Shown here: positions 34,471 through 45,733 of the stretch, piece after piece | How positions within the stretch are numbered: the stretch's first letter is position 1 | Layout: each line of letters begins with the position of its first letter | Assembly (NCBI RefSeq): GCF_000224145.3 | Contig: NW_004191388.1 | Span: forward strand, 1-64,000 | Source of the DNA: Ciona intestinalis | Taxonomy: Eukaryota > Chordata > Ascidiacea > Phlebobranchia > Cionidae | Reading direction: 5' to 3' | DNA length: 64,000 nt | Translations under genes and position numbers: made by a program | The notes under the pieces: model-generated | Seen by the model: only the letters and a program-made list of their open reading frames with translations | The model's database searches: none | Told to the model about the DNA's origin: nothing

Positions 34471-37400
34471 ATGTTTTCTTTTTATTTATTAATTTCATTG
34501 AACTTTATATGTTTAACCTTTGCGGCAAAATCAGCTGATTTGATCACGAGTTTGCCTGGTCTTTCCAACTTCCCTTCTTTCAAGCAATATTCAGGTTACT
34601 TAGATGCGACATCAACTAAGCACCTACACTATTGGTAATGTATAAGTTATAAATTGTTTTTGTGGTGTATGGACAACCCTTTAAGTCAAACTAAAATATT
34701 TCTTAGAATTATGAAAATGTCACAGAATTGATACATTTATACGTGTCGCGTTTTTTAAATTTATAAAAAAATCTGGGGTGAAATTGTTAAAATACAGTTA
34801 CACTCATAGTTGTCAAACATAGGGAACCTCATTGATTAATGTGGTGAATGCAATATACTTTGGCTCTGCTTGTTTGTATAGACACCTAACAGCAGGGTAA
34901 AATCTGGAGTGAAATTGTTAAAATACAGTTACACTCATAGTTGTCAAACATAGTGAACCTCATTGATTAATGTGGTGAATGCAATATACTTTGGCTCTGC
35001 TTGTTTGTATAGATACCTAACAACAGGGTAAACCTGACTTAAGGTGACTGTTGTACACAGTATCCGGAATTCGTCCGGATTTTGCTGCCGCATGCGGAAT
35101 TCGGTAATGGGTTTGCATACGACTTGGCAAACGAATTTGCATGCCGGATACTGTGTAAAGCCACCTTTAGGCTTAAAACAAAGGTCCAGCCCTTGTTTCA
35201 GAAGGGTGGCATGTCACTCCCAACAGTACATCTATATATACATACTAATCTACTGTAGTTGCTAAAATTCAGACAAAGCGTGGGCGAGAAAATTTGTGTG
35301 AGCATGTTTATTGTTTGTTTTTCTTAACTTTTATCTTCTTACCAGGTTTGTTGAATCCCAAAACAACCCAGCAACTGACCCTGTAGTTTTGTGGTTGAAT
35401 GGAGGTCCTGGTTGTAGCTCACTTGATGGATTGCTATCAGAGAATGGGCCTTTGCATGTATGTGTAATGCCTATAAATTATTAATATGTCAGCCTCTATT
35501 AACTCTCTAAAAACATAAAATTTTGCGTAGGGCCCGACTTTATGTAAAGAATCTTTAGAAAGCAAACTGTATATACTGCATTTTTTGTCTGCAGTGCAGA
35601 TAGGAGTGTTTAGACTCCCTATAAAACAAATCTAACTTATTGATTGAAATGTTTAATTACAAATCTTATTGATTAAAAACTTTTTGATTGAAATGTTAAC
35701 TAATTAATGCAATGAAAAAAGCTTGTGGATGGGGCTGCCCGGCCTGCCAATTCAGCCCCTTGCTTTAAACTTTAACTTTATTTCAATATCTTGTTTAATT
35801 GACAGGTAAACAACGATGGTGAAACACTCTACGCTAACCCATACAGCTGGAACAAGATTGCAAACGTTCTTTACCTTGAATCACCTGCAGGTGTTGGTTA
35901 CTCGTATGATGACAATAATGACGTCAAAACATCTGACGATGAGGTATTGATGTTTTTGGTAGAATAATCTATGGATGTTATGAATTTGAAAAATTATCCT
36001 TTAAAGTTAAAGAAAAGTTTATTCTGACCAGTGATTATTGACGCCAAATTGTTTAAATACAGAGAGGCAGGTATAAGTAGACACACATTCCTATGAAACT
36101 ATTTAACATAGTTGTAATATTTAGTACTGATTGATTGGCCTGCCCACCCTGCCACCCCAGGTTTGGCTGTGGTGCATAACTGTTTATAAAACAATATGTA
36201 AATATACAGTGTGCAATATAACTGTTTATAATATGTTAATATAATTAAATATTCCAGAGTTCTTGTTCTATTCTTAAAATAATATAGTTCAAATTATTTC
36301 TTCTCATGATAAAACTTTTGTTGCTAAAATACTCTCAGGTGTCGCAACACAACTATAACGCTCTGGTTGATTTCTTCAAGAAATTTCCGGAATTTGTTAA
36401 AAATCCTTTCTTTGTTTCTGGTGAGAGTTACGGGGGTATTTACCTTCCAACATTGAGTGTAAGGATAATGCAAGGGAGCTTTCATATTAACTTTAAGGTA
36501 TTTGTTTATTTAATTTTTTTAATTTTTATAATAATTTATGTTATATATATAGTAGGGTGGGGGTAGATGGGACAACTTTAGCACATGATATCCAAATATC
36601 TTGATTCTGTTTTAAACAATTAACAGCAGTCTATGGGAGCCGTGAGGATACAGTTTTATAAAAATTCGATGAATGTTTGTTTACTACCAGACAGGTGAAG
36701 AATGTAGATTAAAAAAGTCTCCCTTTTTGCCCCACTCTACTATATGTCACACAAAGGGATGAATGAATAACGTGGGTCATTGACTCATTATATATTTCAA
36801 TATTAACTTTCAGGTAAAAGTTTTATAAAAACATTAATAAATAATAACATTTGTCTTCATTTTTAAGCATAACAGTTATATTACTGTTTAAGTTGCTATA
36901 CCAAGTTAAGTTACGTCTGTTACTGTTATGTCTACCAAGATATGAATTAACAGGAAGGAAATAATCAAAGGTTTCATCCTACATTGTGGGTGGAAACTGT
37001 TGCGAAGTATTTTATAGTTAATTACAATACATTTTTAGGGCATGGCTGTTGGTAATGGTATGAGCAGTTTTTCTCTAAACGATGAATCGCTTGTTTTCTT
37101 TGCTTACTATCATGGTCTGTTTGGCAAAGTGTAAGTAGCAGTTGATATGTGTTTGAGAATCGCTTTGTTTGTATAAACCACCCATTTGCGGTCAGTGGGC
37201 ATTCTATTCTATGTGGGTGAGGTCTCGCAGCATTTTAGAGCATTTAGTCCCACTACCTAAATATTGTATATAACTGCGTGAATCTAACCCTGATTTGGTG
37301 CTAGAGTTAAACGATTCTTGTGTAATAATACAGTAAGTTCAAGATGCCATTTATTTACAATTGGTTGGACTTGATTTTTGTCTGTTATGTTCCCAGAGCA

Positions 37401-40400
37401 CCAGATCCTAAATATTGTTCTTTTTTCCTTTAGATTGTGGGACAGATTAGGTGTTGATTGTTGTAATGGGACAATCACAAGGGAGAATTGTAAGTTTGGG
37501 AATCCTGTTGGAGATTGTGCTGATGATGTAAGTTGTATGAATAAATGTAACTTGTTTATTCTTGCGTGGCAGGGCAATGTCAGTTATAACACTGGTGTTC
37601 TGTTTCATACACCTCATGCCCGTTTACAAGTTACCACGTATGTAACTTATTTATCCTCGCATGGCGGGGCAATGACAGTCGTTATAACATGGGAGTTATG
37701 TTTCATACACATCATACATGCTTAAAAGTTACCATGTATGTAACTTTGTAGGTGATTATTTAACTTCACTAACCCTTTGCCACTATGGAAATCACAAGAA
37801 CACGTTATTATAATTTTTGTAATGTTTTTGTTTACTACCTATTAATGAGACGAGAAATAAAATAAAACGGTTTTCATCTTCCCCCACCCTACTAAAGTAA
37901 TAAACCATAGACTTGAAGTTTTGCAGAGTAGGAAATTAATCGGTAAACATTTTTTGTACTGCATCATTTTTTTGTTACAAAAACATTTAAATTTAAATTT
38001 ATTAATAATCTTTAACCCCAAGGTTGCTGAAGTCTTTCAATACGTTTACAATTGTGGTCTGAATGAATATGCATTGTACCTGGATTGCGCAAGTAACATT
38101 GATATTGGGAACGGCAAGCGTTACAAGTTTGATATGAGCAACGTGTTCCGTTCACTCAAACCAAAGTTACGCGCAAACGTGCTGAGTCAGAAGGTATGGA
38201 ATATTTGAATGTTTGCTTTAATGTCACATGCAGTCATGGGGCAGCATACAATGGGTGTACGGCGCTGTGTTTTGCTGCATAAACGTTTATATATGGTCAG
38301 TGGCGCAGCCAGAAAAAAATGAGGCGGGGGGATTATTCAAAACATTTTTTTAAATTTTTTTTTTTTTTTGGTTTAAAAAAAGGAGGTAGTGACCCCCTTA
38401 ACCTCCCTGGCTACACCACTGTATATTGTTGTATTGTGTGTGCAGTGATGTTTTTCCTGAACATTAATATTATGTTGTAAATGCATACAATAGGTGTGTG
38501 GCCCGGTTTTGCTGCATAAACGTTTATATCTGTACATTATGTTGTAATGTAAAAAAAGGTATATGTGCATATTATGCTCAAAAACTTTTACATATGTTGT
38601 AAAAGAGTTTAATGGATGTACGGCTCTGTTTTTTGTGTTCAACATTTATTTATTATGTTGTAAAAAACTAAAATGCATACAATGAGTGTGTGGTCCAGTT
38701 TTTGCTGCATAAACATTTATAGTATATTTTGTAGGGGAATGTGCTTATGTGCGTTAGGTTGTAAAGTATAATCGTGTACTTAGGTAACACTGGTACCTGT
38801 CATGCTGGTTCAGCAGTTGCTATTATGTAGAAAAACGTCGATGTTAAAACTAACAATGATTGATTAATAAATAGTGTCAGCACTTTAACAATATAATGCA
38901 AATAAAGTGTTGGTCAGCAGATATGTCTATCATAGGTGTAACAGTATGGCCCAACTTTTAAACAGGGATGACATCATATTTTTAGCATCCCATTTTTACA
39001 GCTAAAACTGATTTTACCTGCTGTTAGGTGTCTATACAAACAAGCAGAGCCAAAGTATATTGCATTCACCACATTAATCAATGAGGTTCCGTATGTTTGA
39101 CAACTATGAGTGTAACTGTATTTTAACAATGTCACCCCAGATTTTACCCTGCTGTTAAGTGTCTATACAAACAAGCAGAGCCAAAGTATATTGCATTCAC
39201 CACATTAATCAATGAGGTTCCCTATGTTTGACAACCATGAGTGTAACTGTATTTTAACAATTTTACCCTGCTGTTAGGTGTCTATACAAACAAGCAGAGC
39301 CAAAGTATATTGCATTCACCACATTAATCAATGAGGTTCCCTATGTTTGACAACCATGAGTGTAACTGCATTTCAACAATGTCACCCTAGATTTTGTTAT
39401 AAATTTAAAAACATAACACTTCTAAATGTATCTCAATTCTGTAACATTTTCACATTTCTAGCAATATTATAAAGACATTACATGAACATAATCTTGTACA
39501 GATCATGACGAAGCCAACCTCACGATTAGGTGTTGTTCCCCCATGTATTAACGCAACTGCACAAACCAATTACTTGAACAAGGCGAGTGTAAGGCAAGCC
39601 TTGCATATAAAGGAGGGCCTGCCTACATGGGCGGTATGCAGGTAAAATTAACAAACTGTTTTTCTAACTTTTAGATAAGGTTGATATGTCCAGTGGAAAT
39701 TGCTCTAACTTAGTGGTCACTTTTCCTATTGGTTGTCCAAATTGTCAGCCATATTACAAAAATTCCCCAAAATAATCACCCACTAATTTACATTCGAGCA
39801 AACTTGTAAGTGGGCACGAGGTGTATGAAACAGAACACCCGTGTTAACGACTGTCGTTGCCCTGCTATGCAAGGATAAATAAGTTACATATGTGGTAACT
39901 TGTAAGCTGGGACTAGATGTATGAAACAAAACACCTGTGTTAACGACTGTCGTTGCCCTTTCATGCGAGGATAAATAAGTTACATACATGTTAACTCGTA
40001 AGCGGGGACTAGGTGTATAAAACAGAACACCCATGTTATAATAATTGTCGTTACCCTGCTATATAAAGATAAATAAGTTACACTCATTTACTCAATGCAT
40101 TTTTACCACCTACGTATAACATATAATTTATATTTTCCCCCAACACAGCGACGCAGTTGGTGCATCATACCAGAGGTTATACGATGACATGTACAGTCAA
40201 TACCACCAACTATTAAAGCATCCAAACTTCCGTATACTCGTGTATAACGGTGACACCGACATGGCGTGTAACTTCTTAGGTGACCAGTGGTTCGTAGATG
40301 GGCTTAAACTAACAAGCACCATGTCCCATCGGCCATGGTATGTAGAGGGACAAGTGGCAGGGTTTGCACAGCAATTTGGAAACCTTACATACACAACTAT

Positions 40401-41049
40401 CAGGGTGAGTTGCTCTATTTGCTGACTATTAAAGAAGCCAAAATGTTAAGAAAGTTGAGTTGCATTCGGTGGCTACAGCTTTTGCTTGTATTGACTTTCT
40501 TCTGCCTGGAGCCAAATATTTGTCGCCATAATAGTGGTTAGCGTGCCTGCCTCTAACCCAGAGATATTTTACCAACCCAGTGGTCACTAATCGGTACAAT
40601 TTGTCAGCCATACATATAAAATAAAAAAATCCCCCAAAAATAATCACCTACAAAGTTACATACGTGGTGACTCGTAAACTGGCACAAGGTTTATGAACAT
40701 TCGTGTTATAGCGACTGCCGTTGGCCGACACGCGGGACTATTTTTTATTTTTTTATTTTATAGAACCGATGTTTAGACGCGAGAATAAATTTTTATTTTT
40801 AAATTTATAGGACCGATGTTTAGACGTCCTATTTAGCTTGCCTTTAACAAGGGATGCAGTTAAGTGTCTTTAAAAAATTGCCAGAAGATCTCTTTCAGAC
40901 CTATATTCCTTGTTGCAACAGTATATCTATATCTAATGTTGCGCATACTATATTTCCAGGGTGCAGGACACATGGTTCCGCAGTGGGCACCAAGCTATGC
41001 TTACTCTATGTTTGAGAAGTTTGTATTAGACAAGCCCTTCACCAACTAA
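34471..41049 (+). CDS. CTSA: Cathepsin A (serine carboxypeptidase, protective protein)
   Basis: Ten exons: 34471-34634, 35346-35457, 35806-35943, 36339-36497, 37039-37130, 37434-37527, 38023-38193, 39502-39641, 40149-40404, 40960-41049. They make 1416 nt and 471 aa (human 480). The signal peptide [19 protein letters not shown] is followed by the mature protein, with [17 protein letters not shown] and [13 protein letters not shown]. The oxyanion region is [15 protein letters not shown]. The catalytic triad is Ser168 in GESYGG, Asp392 in [10 protein letters not shown] and His446 in GAGHMVP. This peptidase family S10 enzyme acts in lysosomes as a C-terminal exopeptidase and in vertebrates stabilises beta-galactosidase and neuraminidase 1. 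Conserved cysteines (CCNG, DCAS, PPCIN) support a normal fold. Introns are loaded with repeats, including a Harbinger-like MITE, a hAT-like MITE and three 131-bp units. It precedes the ABCB gene on the same strand. Confidence 0.97.
34765..35035 (+). repeat. 131-bp repeat family, two copies in CTSA intron 1
   Basis: Two head-to-tail units, with GAACCTCATTGATTAATGTGG at about 34825 and 34956, again 131 bases apart. The Harbinger-like MITE at 35042 follows directly. Confidence 0.9.
35042..35166. mobile_element. PIF/Harbinger-like MITE with TTA target duplication
   Basis: A 125-bp palindromic element. The left arm has AGGTGACTGTTGTACACAG then TATCCGG. The right arm has CCGGATACTGTG then TAAAGCCACCT. 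It is flanked by TTA at 35039-35041 and at 35167-35169, the 3-base target duplication typical of PIF/Harbinger elements. The inner part also contains inverted GCGGAATTC/GAATTCG pieces. It is non-coding. Confidence 0.75.
36550..36744. mobile_element. TA-target MITE in CTSA intron 4
   Basis: The left end is AGTAGGGTGGGGGTAGATGGG and the right end CCCCACTCTACTATA. It has the family interior TTAACAGCAGTCTATGGGAG and sits in a TATATA target. Confidence 0.85.
37545..37745 (-). repeat. SINE tail modules (2) in CTSA intron 6
   Basis: Two tail modules with TTCATACACCTCATGCCCG and GTTACCACGTATGTAACTTA. They begin directly after the donor of exon 6 at 37527. Confidence 0.85.
38230..38725. repeat. Degenerate tandem repeat in CTSA intron 7
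   Basis: Several diverged copies of a unit containing TTATGTTGTAA, GCATACAATGGGTGTACGG and TTTGCTGCATAAACGTTTAT, interrupted by a hAT-like MITE at 38297-38421. Copies start near 38225, 38470, 38570 and 38660. Confidence 0.7.
38297..38421. mobile_element. hAT-like MITE (CAGTGGCGCAGCCAG ends)
   Basis: A 125-bp element with the left end CAGTGGCGCAGCCAG and the right end CTGGCTACACCACTG. It is flanked by TATATGGT and TATATTGT, an 8-base target duplication with one mismatch. The inner part is a poly-T/poly-A rich spacer. Confidence 0.85.
38985..39400 (-). repeat. 131-bp repeat family, three copies in CTSA intron 7
   Basis: Three reverse-orientation units. GAGGTTCC recurs at 39083, 39214 and 39333, so one spacing is 131 and the other is 119. 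The shorter unit lacks the TGTCACCCCAGA segment. Confidence 0.9.
39697..40085 (+). mobile_element. SINE body with three tail modules in CTSA intron 8
   Basis: The body part has TAGTGGTCAC, GTTGTCCAAATTGTCAGCC and AATAATCACCCAC. It is followed by three modules carrying GTATGAAACAGAACACCCG and AACGACTGTCGTTGCCC. It ends about 60 bases before the exon at 40149. Confidence 0.85.
40525..40740 (+). mobile_element. SINE copy in CTSA intron 9
   Basis: It begins with the tRNA A-box-like TAGTGGTTAGCGTGCCTGCC, then the body CCCAGTGGTCACTAAT and CAGCCATACAT. It ends with one diverged tail module. Confidence 0.7.
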
Positions 41050-41098
41050 ACAAGCCATCGTGTGAAGCATATATGTGATCATTGTATTGTCATTTTGT

Positions 41099-41303
41099 AT
41101 AGTGGGGTGGGGGAAGATGGGACACCTTTTCATTCTATTATATTGTCCTGTTTAGTGGTAAACAAAGAACAATCAAAAAAATTATAAAACTGTATCCTTG
41201 TGACTCCCATAGACCATTGTTAATTGTTTAAAATATGTTCACATTGTTCAGTATATTTGAATGTTATGTGCTAAAGGTGTCCCATGTTACCCCACCCTAC
41301 TTT
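41099..41303. mobile_element. TA-target MITE in CTSA 3' flank
   Basis: The left end is AGTGGGGTGGGGGAAGATGGG and the right end CCCATGTTACCCCACCCTACT. The interior has GACTCCCATAGACCATTGTT. It starts 50 bases after the CTSA stop and probably lies in its 3' UTR. Confidence 0.85.
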
Positions 41304-42035
41304 ATCATTGTCAAATATCTGCTTAATATAATTCATTTGGGCTTTATCAATATTTCAACAAGTTTTAACAAATATCAAATAATTTCTTTATATGAAGCAT
41401 TTTTTAATTTGTTTTTTTCGAAATATCTCCCCAAAAAACTGATTAAATTTGTTTTTTTCCTTAAAATACTTTTAATTACTGTGACTTTAGTTCTGTGTTA
41501 AATATTTAGCAATTCTTCTGTTCAATGATTTATTACATTTGATTTTGTGAATACAACATCCAGCGTCGTAAATACACAATGTTGGTCTTGTGTCGCGGCT
41601 CTGCGGTCACGATAACGAAGAACAAGAGAGTTTACAAAAGGAAAAAGACGGGTAGTAACGGTAAAACAACAGTTGTTAATACATGCGAAATAATGTTTTG
41701 GATAAAAGGCGTGACCTTTACACCCTACAGACAATACAATGTAAATTAAAGTAAATAACATTCAATTAAGTATATTAAAGTTCTAATTGGGAGAAAAATG
41801 TGCGTAAGGACAAAACCCGTACAATGGGGATAGTTAGCCTCCAAAGTTTTAAAGAAATTCCACCAAAGTTTACAATAAACAGTTTCAATACACTTACATG
41901 TAAAATTTAGGACTTTATCCTGCTGCGATTTTTCATACCAGATAACCCGTTAAAGGATTGTTCAATTTGTAGCACGATAATCGTAACACTGACAATCGTT
42001 ATACAGCGGGTGTTTCTTACATTCGTGGTGTAGTC

Positions 42036-42065
42036 CGGCGCCGTGGTGTAGTGGTTAGTGTAACG
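42036..42065 (+). mobile_element. SINE tRNA-like head fragment
   Basis: GGCGCCGTGGTGTAGTGGTT, followed by AGTGTAACG, resembles the A-box half of the SINE head at 49345. The following sequence does not continue as the SINE. Confidence 0.55.
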
Positions 42066-42450
42066 TATTGTTTCGTTTAGCGTTGAACGGTTTTGGTTTT
42101 TGTGTGTGGTTTGCTGTGGCGTTTTTGTGTGTTGTTTCCCAATTTACTTCCATTTTGTGTTTGGCTTTTGTGTTGAATTGATACGTCTCCCGCTTGTTAA
42201 CCTCTAAGCATGATTGGTCGTCGTGGCGCGAGTGCGCCTTTTTCTTCTGTTTTACTTGCATCAGCCCAAAGATTGCATAAGATCGGCAGTTCTCGTTGTG
42301 TATATGGTGTAGAAACGTTGTATTGTGTATTGGATTAACGTGGTTGTAACGTGGTTGTATTCGGTTACGTTGGTCAAAACTTTATAGTGTTTGAGCGTTA
42401 TCCTTACCGTTCTAATCGTTTTATTATAGTAGTTTTTATATGTTATTAAA

Positions 42451-42500
42451 NNNNNNNNNNNNNNNNNNNNNNNNNNNNNNNNNNNNNNNNNNNNNNNNNN
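42451..42500. other. Assembly gap (50 N)
   Basis: Fifty unknown bases. SINE body sequence begins exactly at its right edge, so the gap was probably caused by the repeat. Confidence 1.
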
Positions 42501-42770
42501 AATGGGTTCAAGGCTCGACGCTGCTACCATTGTGGGCGTATGTGTCCTTGGGCAAGACACTCAACGGCAATTGCTCCAACCCAGTGGTCACTAATGGGTT
42601 GTCTAAATTATCAGCCATACATAAAAAAAAGAAAAAAAAACCAAAAAATAATCACCCACAAAGTAACATACATGGTAACTCTTAAGCTGGCACGAGGTGT
42701 TAACCCGTGTTATAACGACTGTCGTTTTCCGGCCACGCGAGGATAAAGTAAGTTACATACATTCATTCAT
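42499..42770 (+). mobile_element. SINE body and tail bordering the gap
   Basis: It has B-box-like GGGTTCAAGGCTCGACGCTG, the body CTACCATTGTGGGCGTATGTG and one tail module with GTTATAACGACTGTCGTTTTC. The tRNA-like head is presumably in the gap. Confidence 0.8.
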
Positions 42771-42788
42771 TTCGTGCATGTTTGCTAT

Positions 42789-42920
42789 AAGGGTGCGGAA
42801 AGATGGGTAACTTTGTCAGACGAAACTTTTTAATTTTCTTTTTACGGACCCCCATTTATTGATGATCAAGAAAAAGGTTACATACTTGGAACTATTGGGC
42901 AATATGTGCATAAGTGTCCC
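42789..42920. mobile_element. TA-target MITE, diverged short copy
   Basis: The left part is AAGGGTGCGGAAAGATGGG and the right part GTGTCCCACCTTCCCCCTTA. It keeps the complementary ends but has lost much of the interior. Confidence 0.65.
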
Positions 42921-43242
42921 ACCTTCCCCCTTAATATATACTGACATCGTGTGTCTGATCGTACGCAGCGTCACAATGTGACTTGCTGCAGTAGAGATCG
43001 AATAACTTTGAAAGTGTGTAGACTACGCGCAACATTACAATTAATACATGAAAAAATTATATGTTTGACGATAAAAGGCCAATAATGTTTCAGAATGGCA
43101 TTATAGCATTTAAAAGTTTTTAACAAATTTTATTTGAAAACCGTGAAGTATATTTTAGGAAGATGGTTCATATTCTGTCTGGTAAAAATGCGATTTTATT
43201 TGTTTAAAAAAAAAACGAACCTCGCCTGTATTTACAAGTATT

Positions 43243-43646
43243 TTAGGTGTTATGCAGCAGTTTATTTTGTACCACATCCAAAAACGAACCAACGAAAGAG
43301 TAACCACGAAACCACTGTTTACTCTCGGAAGCTTCAATCCCCCTCACTTTATTACGCTGCAGTTTTTACATAAATTCTGCTGCTTTGTGCATTATCCAAC
43401 TTCCTTTTGCTGCTACTTGTTATTTTTACAGTTATATAACGATTTATATTCGTAATAAATGTTGTTTTTTTTTATAAAGTTTTGACAAGTGTCTGCTGCT
43501 TGGTGGAAATCAAAAAAGAATAGACTCTGTTGTGTTGCTTAAAAAGGTTTTAACTGACCTCTCCATGTGTAAATTATAAGATGTCTTAACTTCAACAGTT
43601 TCTTCCGTAGCTTCAAGCGTATCATTTCTTTGCTTCAGTGAAACAC
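43243..43646 (-). CDS. Two exon-like segments of an unidentified minus-strand gene
   Basis: Segment 43646-43559 is bounded by a TTTTAG acceptor and an AG/GTCAGT donor. It is open only in one frame, containing KQRNDTLEATEETVEVKTS. Segment 43356-43243 follows a CTGCAG acceptor and reads RNKVRGIEASESKQWFRGY, FVGSFLDVVQNKLLHNT, then stop. Each looks protein-like in composition, but the phases do not join directly, because the first ends in phase 2 and the second needs phase 0. A small exon between them, or two separate genes, would be required. I do not recognise the family. Confidence 0.25.
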
Positions 43647-43937
43647 CTAAAATAGTATCAGGGTAAAAGCTTCAATATTTATAATTGATGTACAGATTTT
43701 TTTATTATGGAATCCACGCAGATTTTATGAATCTGGTAATGCCAAGTTCTCTTTTTAAATCCTTTCCGTTTTTGAGTTATCGCCTTTTTATTTCATTTCA
43801 TTCTGTGGCTTTGTCCCTTATCTTTAAACTTTATTTATCCTATAATATCCACAGAACTATAAATTTTGAAACTTTTTTATTTATTTTTTATTATTTTAAT
43901 AAAAATTACAAACAACAGTACGGTTGCAGTAACAACA

Positions 43938-44329
43938 TTAACAAATGGCTACAACCCCATTTCCTAAGAGGGGTGGAAGAAAGACCACGTATTTTGGCAA
44001 TTTGGTATTCAGTGGCTTGGATCCTTTCCACTTCATGAACAAATTTTTGGTACGGGAATTTATTTCTGCACTCTACATCGATATTCTATTCTATTCTATG
44101 TGAGTGAGGTCCCGCGGCGTGGCACGCCATGGGTCCTAGGATTTAGGCCATAATTGACCCATTACCCTAACACCCGGGGTGCTACTGAACTCTACATCGA
44201 TAAATACAAAATCAAGTACACAACAATACTAAGTTTCAAAACAAGTTTTTACTCATTCCATCGTCAAATACCTGTTGTGAATGCCAGCACCGAAACAAAA
44301 CTTATTAAAAGTAAGAAACTCCTCATCAT
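43938..44329 (-). CDS. Possible small secreted protein, two exons, 61 aa
   Basis: Exon 44329-44272 begins with tandem ATGs and encodes MMRSFLLLISFVSVLAFTT, a textbook signal peptide. It ends at a G/GTATTT donor. Exon 44065-43938 begins after a GTGCAG acceptor in the matching phase and reads EINSRTKNLFMKWKGSKP, then NTKLPKYVVFLPPLLGNG, and stops after VVAIC. Together they make 186 nt and 61 aa. Minus-strand AATAAA-containing sequence lies about 50-60 bases beyond the stop. The mature part would be about 42 basic residues with one cysteine. I recognise no family, and the second exon is also open in another frame, so this is a prediction from structure only. Confidence 0.3.
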
Positions 44330-44626
44330 GACTGCTTTATCCAATGTCTATATATGTAGAAATGAAAGTTATTTCTTGTCTAAGGCTTTATATACACAGC
44401 GTTCAGCACGGCATAATAACACTAGCTATAGATGGCACCCTAAAAATATTCTTTTATACAATAGACGACGGTTATATACAGCGTCGAAAAACAAACACAG
44501 GGAACTGTAGCTCAATTCGCGCTTTAAAGAATAATAAAAAATCGCGAACCGTTGTGGACTTAGTTTTTTTTCGGCACAATGTTGAACTGACGTCACAATC
44601 AGCCCACCATCTAATCCTTGATGTTG

Positions 44627-44701
44627 ATTGGTCAAATTGCTCACGTGACCGACGCCTCGCTTCAGCTGATTACGCCCGCCTTGATTGCTCCGCGCATAAA
44701 A
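44627..44701 (+). promoter_or_regulatory. Promoter block of duplicated unit B
   Basis: ATTGG at 44627-44631, CACGTGAC at 44642-44649 and CATAAAA at 44695-44701, in the same order as in copy A. A TGACGTCA site lies just upstream at about 44588-44595. Confidence 0.55.
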
Positions 44702-45542
44702 CGCCTCTTCTACAAAGTTACCACGTTTCAGTTTAAATGGAGTTGGTTCCACAACAGGTTACAAGTTGGAAGGTTTCAACAAGTTTTCTTGCAAGACTTG
44801 AGTTAAGTATTGTTTCATTACATTAGTATTATATTATGACATACCATTTCCCATAATATATCTTGTATAGCTTTATACTACTATGTACTGTAATGTATTA
44901 TTGCATTACATTTTATACAATTATATTATTCTATAAAAGTTTTGTGCCTTGCGTTTCTTACTTTTTAAGTTTAGATAATTCTTTATCACATTTGGTTTCA
45001 AGAATCGCGACGGTTCTTTATTACGTCACTCGCGACGTCACACGCTGTATCTCGGTTCACAATCGCTGCGTTGTTTCGTCACAAACCGACACGATCGTTC
45101 GAATTTCGCTCTTTACCGCTCGCTTTACGTCATAGCTGAACAGTACGCGACTATACGCTTTCGTTCCGCGACGATTTCTTTTTCATGGGGCCCCATGCGC
45201 GTTGTGCGTCGACCCAAGGCACATTACTTGTATATTTTAATTATATTTGCGCCACGAGCGCGAAGCAAGAAGATCAAAGAATTGGTAAAGTATAAATCAC
45301 AATTGGCATTATTACGTACACAAGCTCTTTTCTAGAAACATGGATGGTGTGACGTCACGAAGTGGTGATGACGCAACAGAAGAACCCGCTTCGTAAGTTT
45401 ATTGTTTCGTCACAAACTTTATTGATATATTTCAATATCGATTTATTACAGAACCTGGTATGTGACGTCACAGAGGATCGAGCGGACCATGACGCGCCCA
45501 AGACTGAAGGTTATTATGACGTAATTTTATACAAACCGATAC

Positions 45543-45733
45543 ATAGTAGGTTGGGGGGAGATGGGACACCTTTAGCACATTCAAAAATTCCGATTGTGTT
45601 TTATACAATTAACAATGGTCTATAGGAGTCATAGGGATACGGTTTTATAAATCTTTGAATGTTTTTTGTTCACTATTAAATAGGATGAGAAAATTGAATC
45701 AAAAGGTGTCCCATCTTCCCCCACCCCGCTATA
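45543..45733. mobile_element. TA-target MITE inside duplicated unit B
   Basis: The left end is TAGTAGGTTGGGGGGAGATGG and the right end CCCATCTTCCCCCACCCCGCTA. Copy A has an uninterrupted sequence at the matching place (about 9706, ACCGATATTTAACGAC), so A serves as the empty site for this insertion. Confidence 0.9.

Larger units (their letters stand above)
41050..43242. other. CTSA downstream region, with MITEs, SINE and assembly gap
   Basis: This contains MITEs at 41099-41303 and 42789-42920, a SINE head at 42036 and SINE body/tail at 42499-42770, and 50 N at 42451-42500. A minus-strand frame at 41761-41525 begins with a hydrophobic stretch, but I could not link it to a gene. The rest shows no recognisable exon. 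Confidence 0.5.

Noticed and set aside
35044-35265. 73-aa frame over the Harbinger-like MITE
   Set aside because: It lies within a palindromic non-coding element.
41522-41761. 79-aa minus-strand frame starting MLFTLIYIVLSVG, possible secreted protein
   Set aside because: It has a hydrophobic start, but a splice-acceptor-like site lies inside, composition is odd, and no poly(A) signal or second exon could be placed.
42261-42560. Frames spanning the N gap
   Set aside because: They include unknown bases and SINE sequence and cannot be supported.
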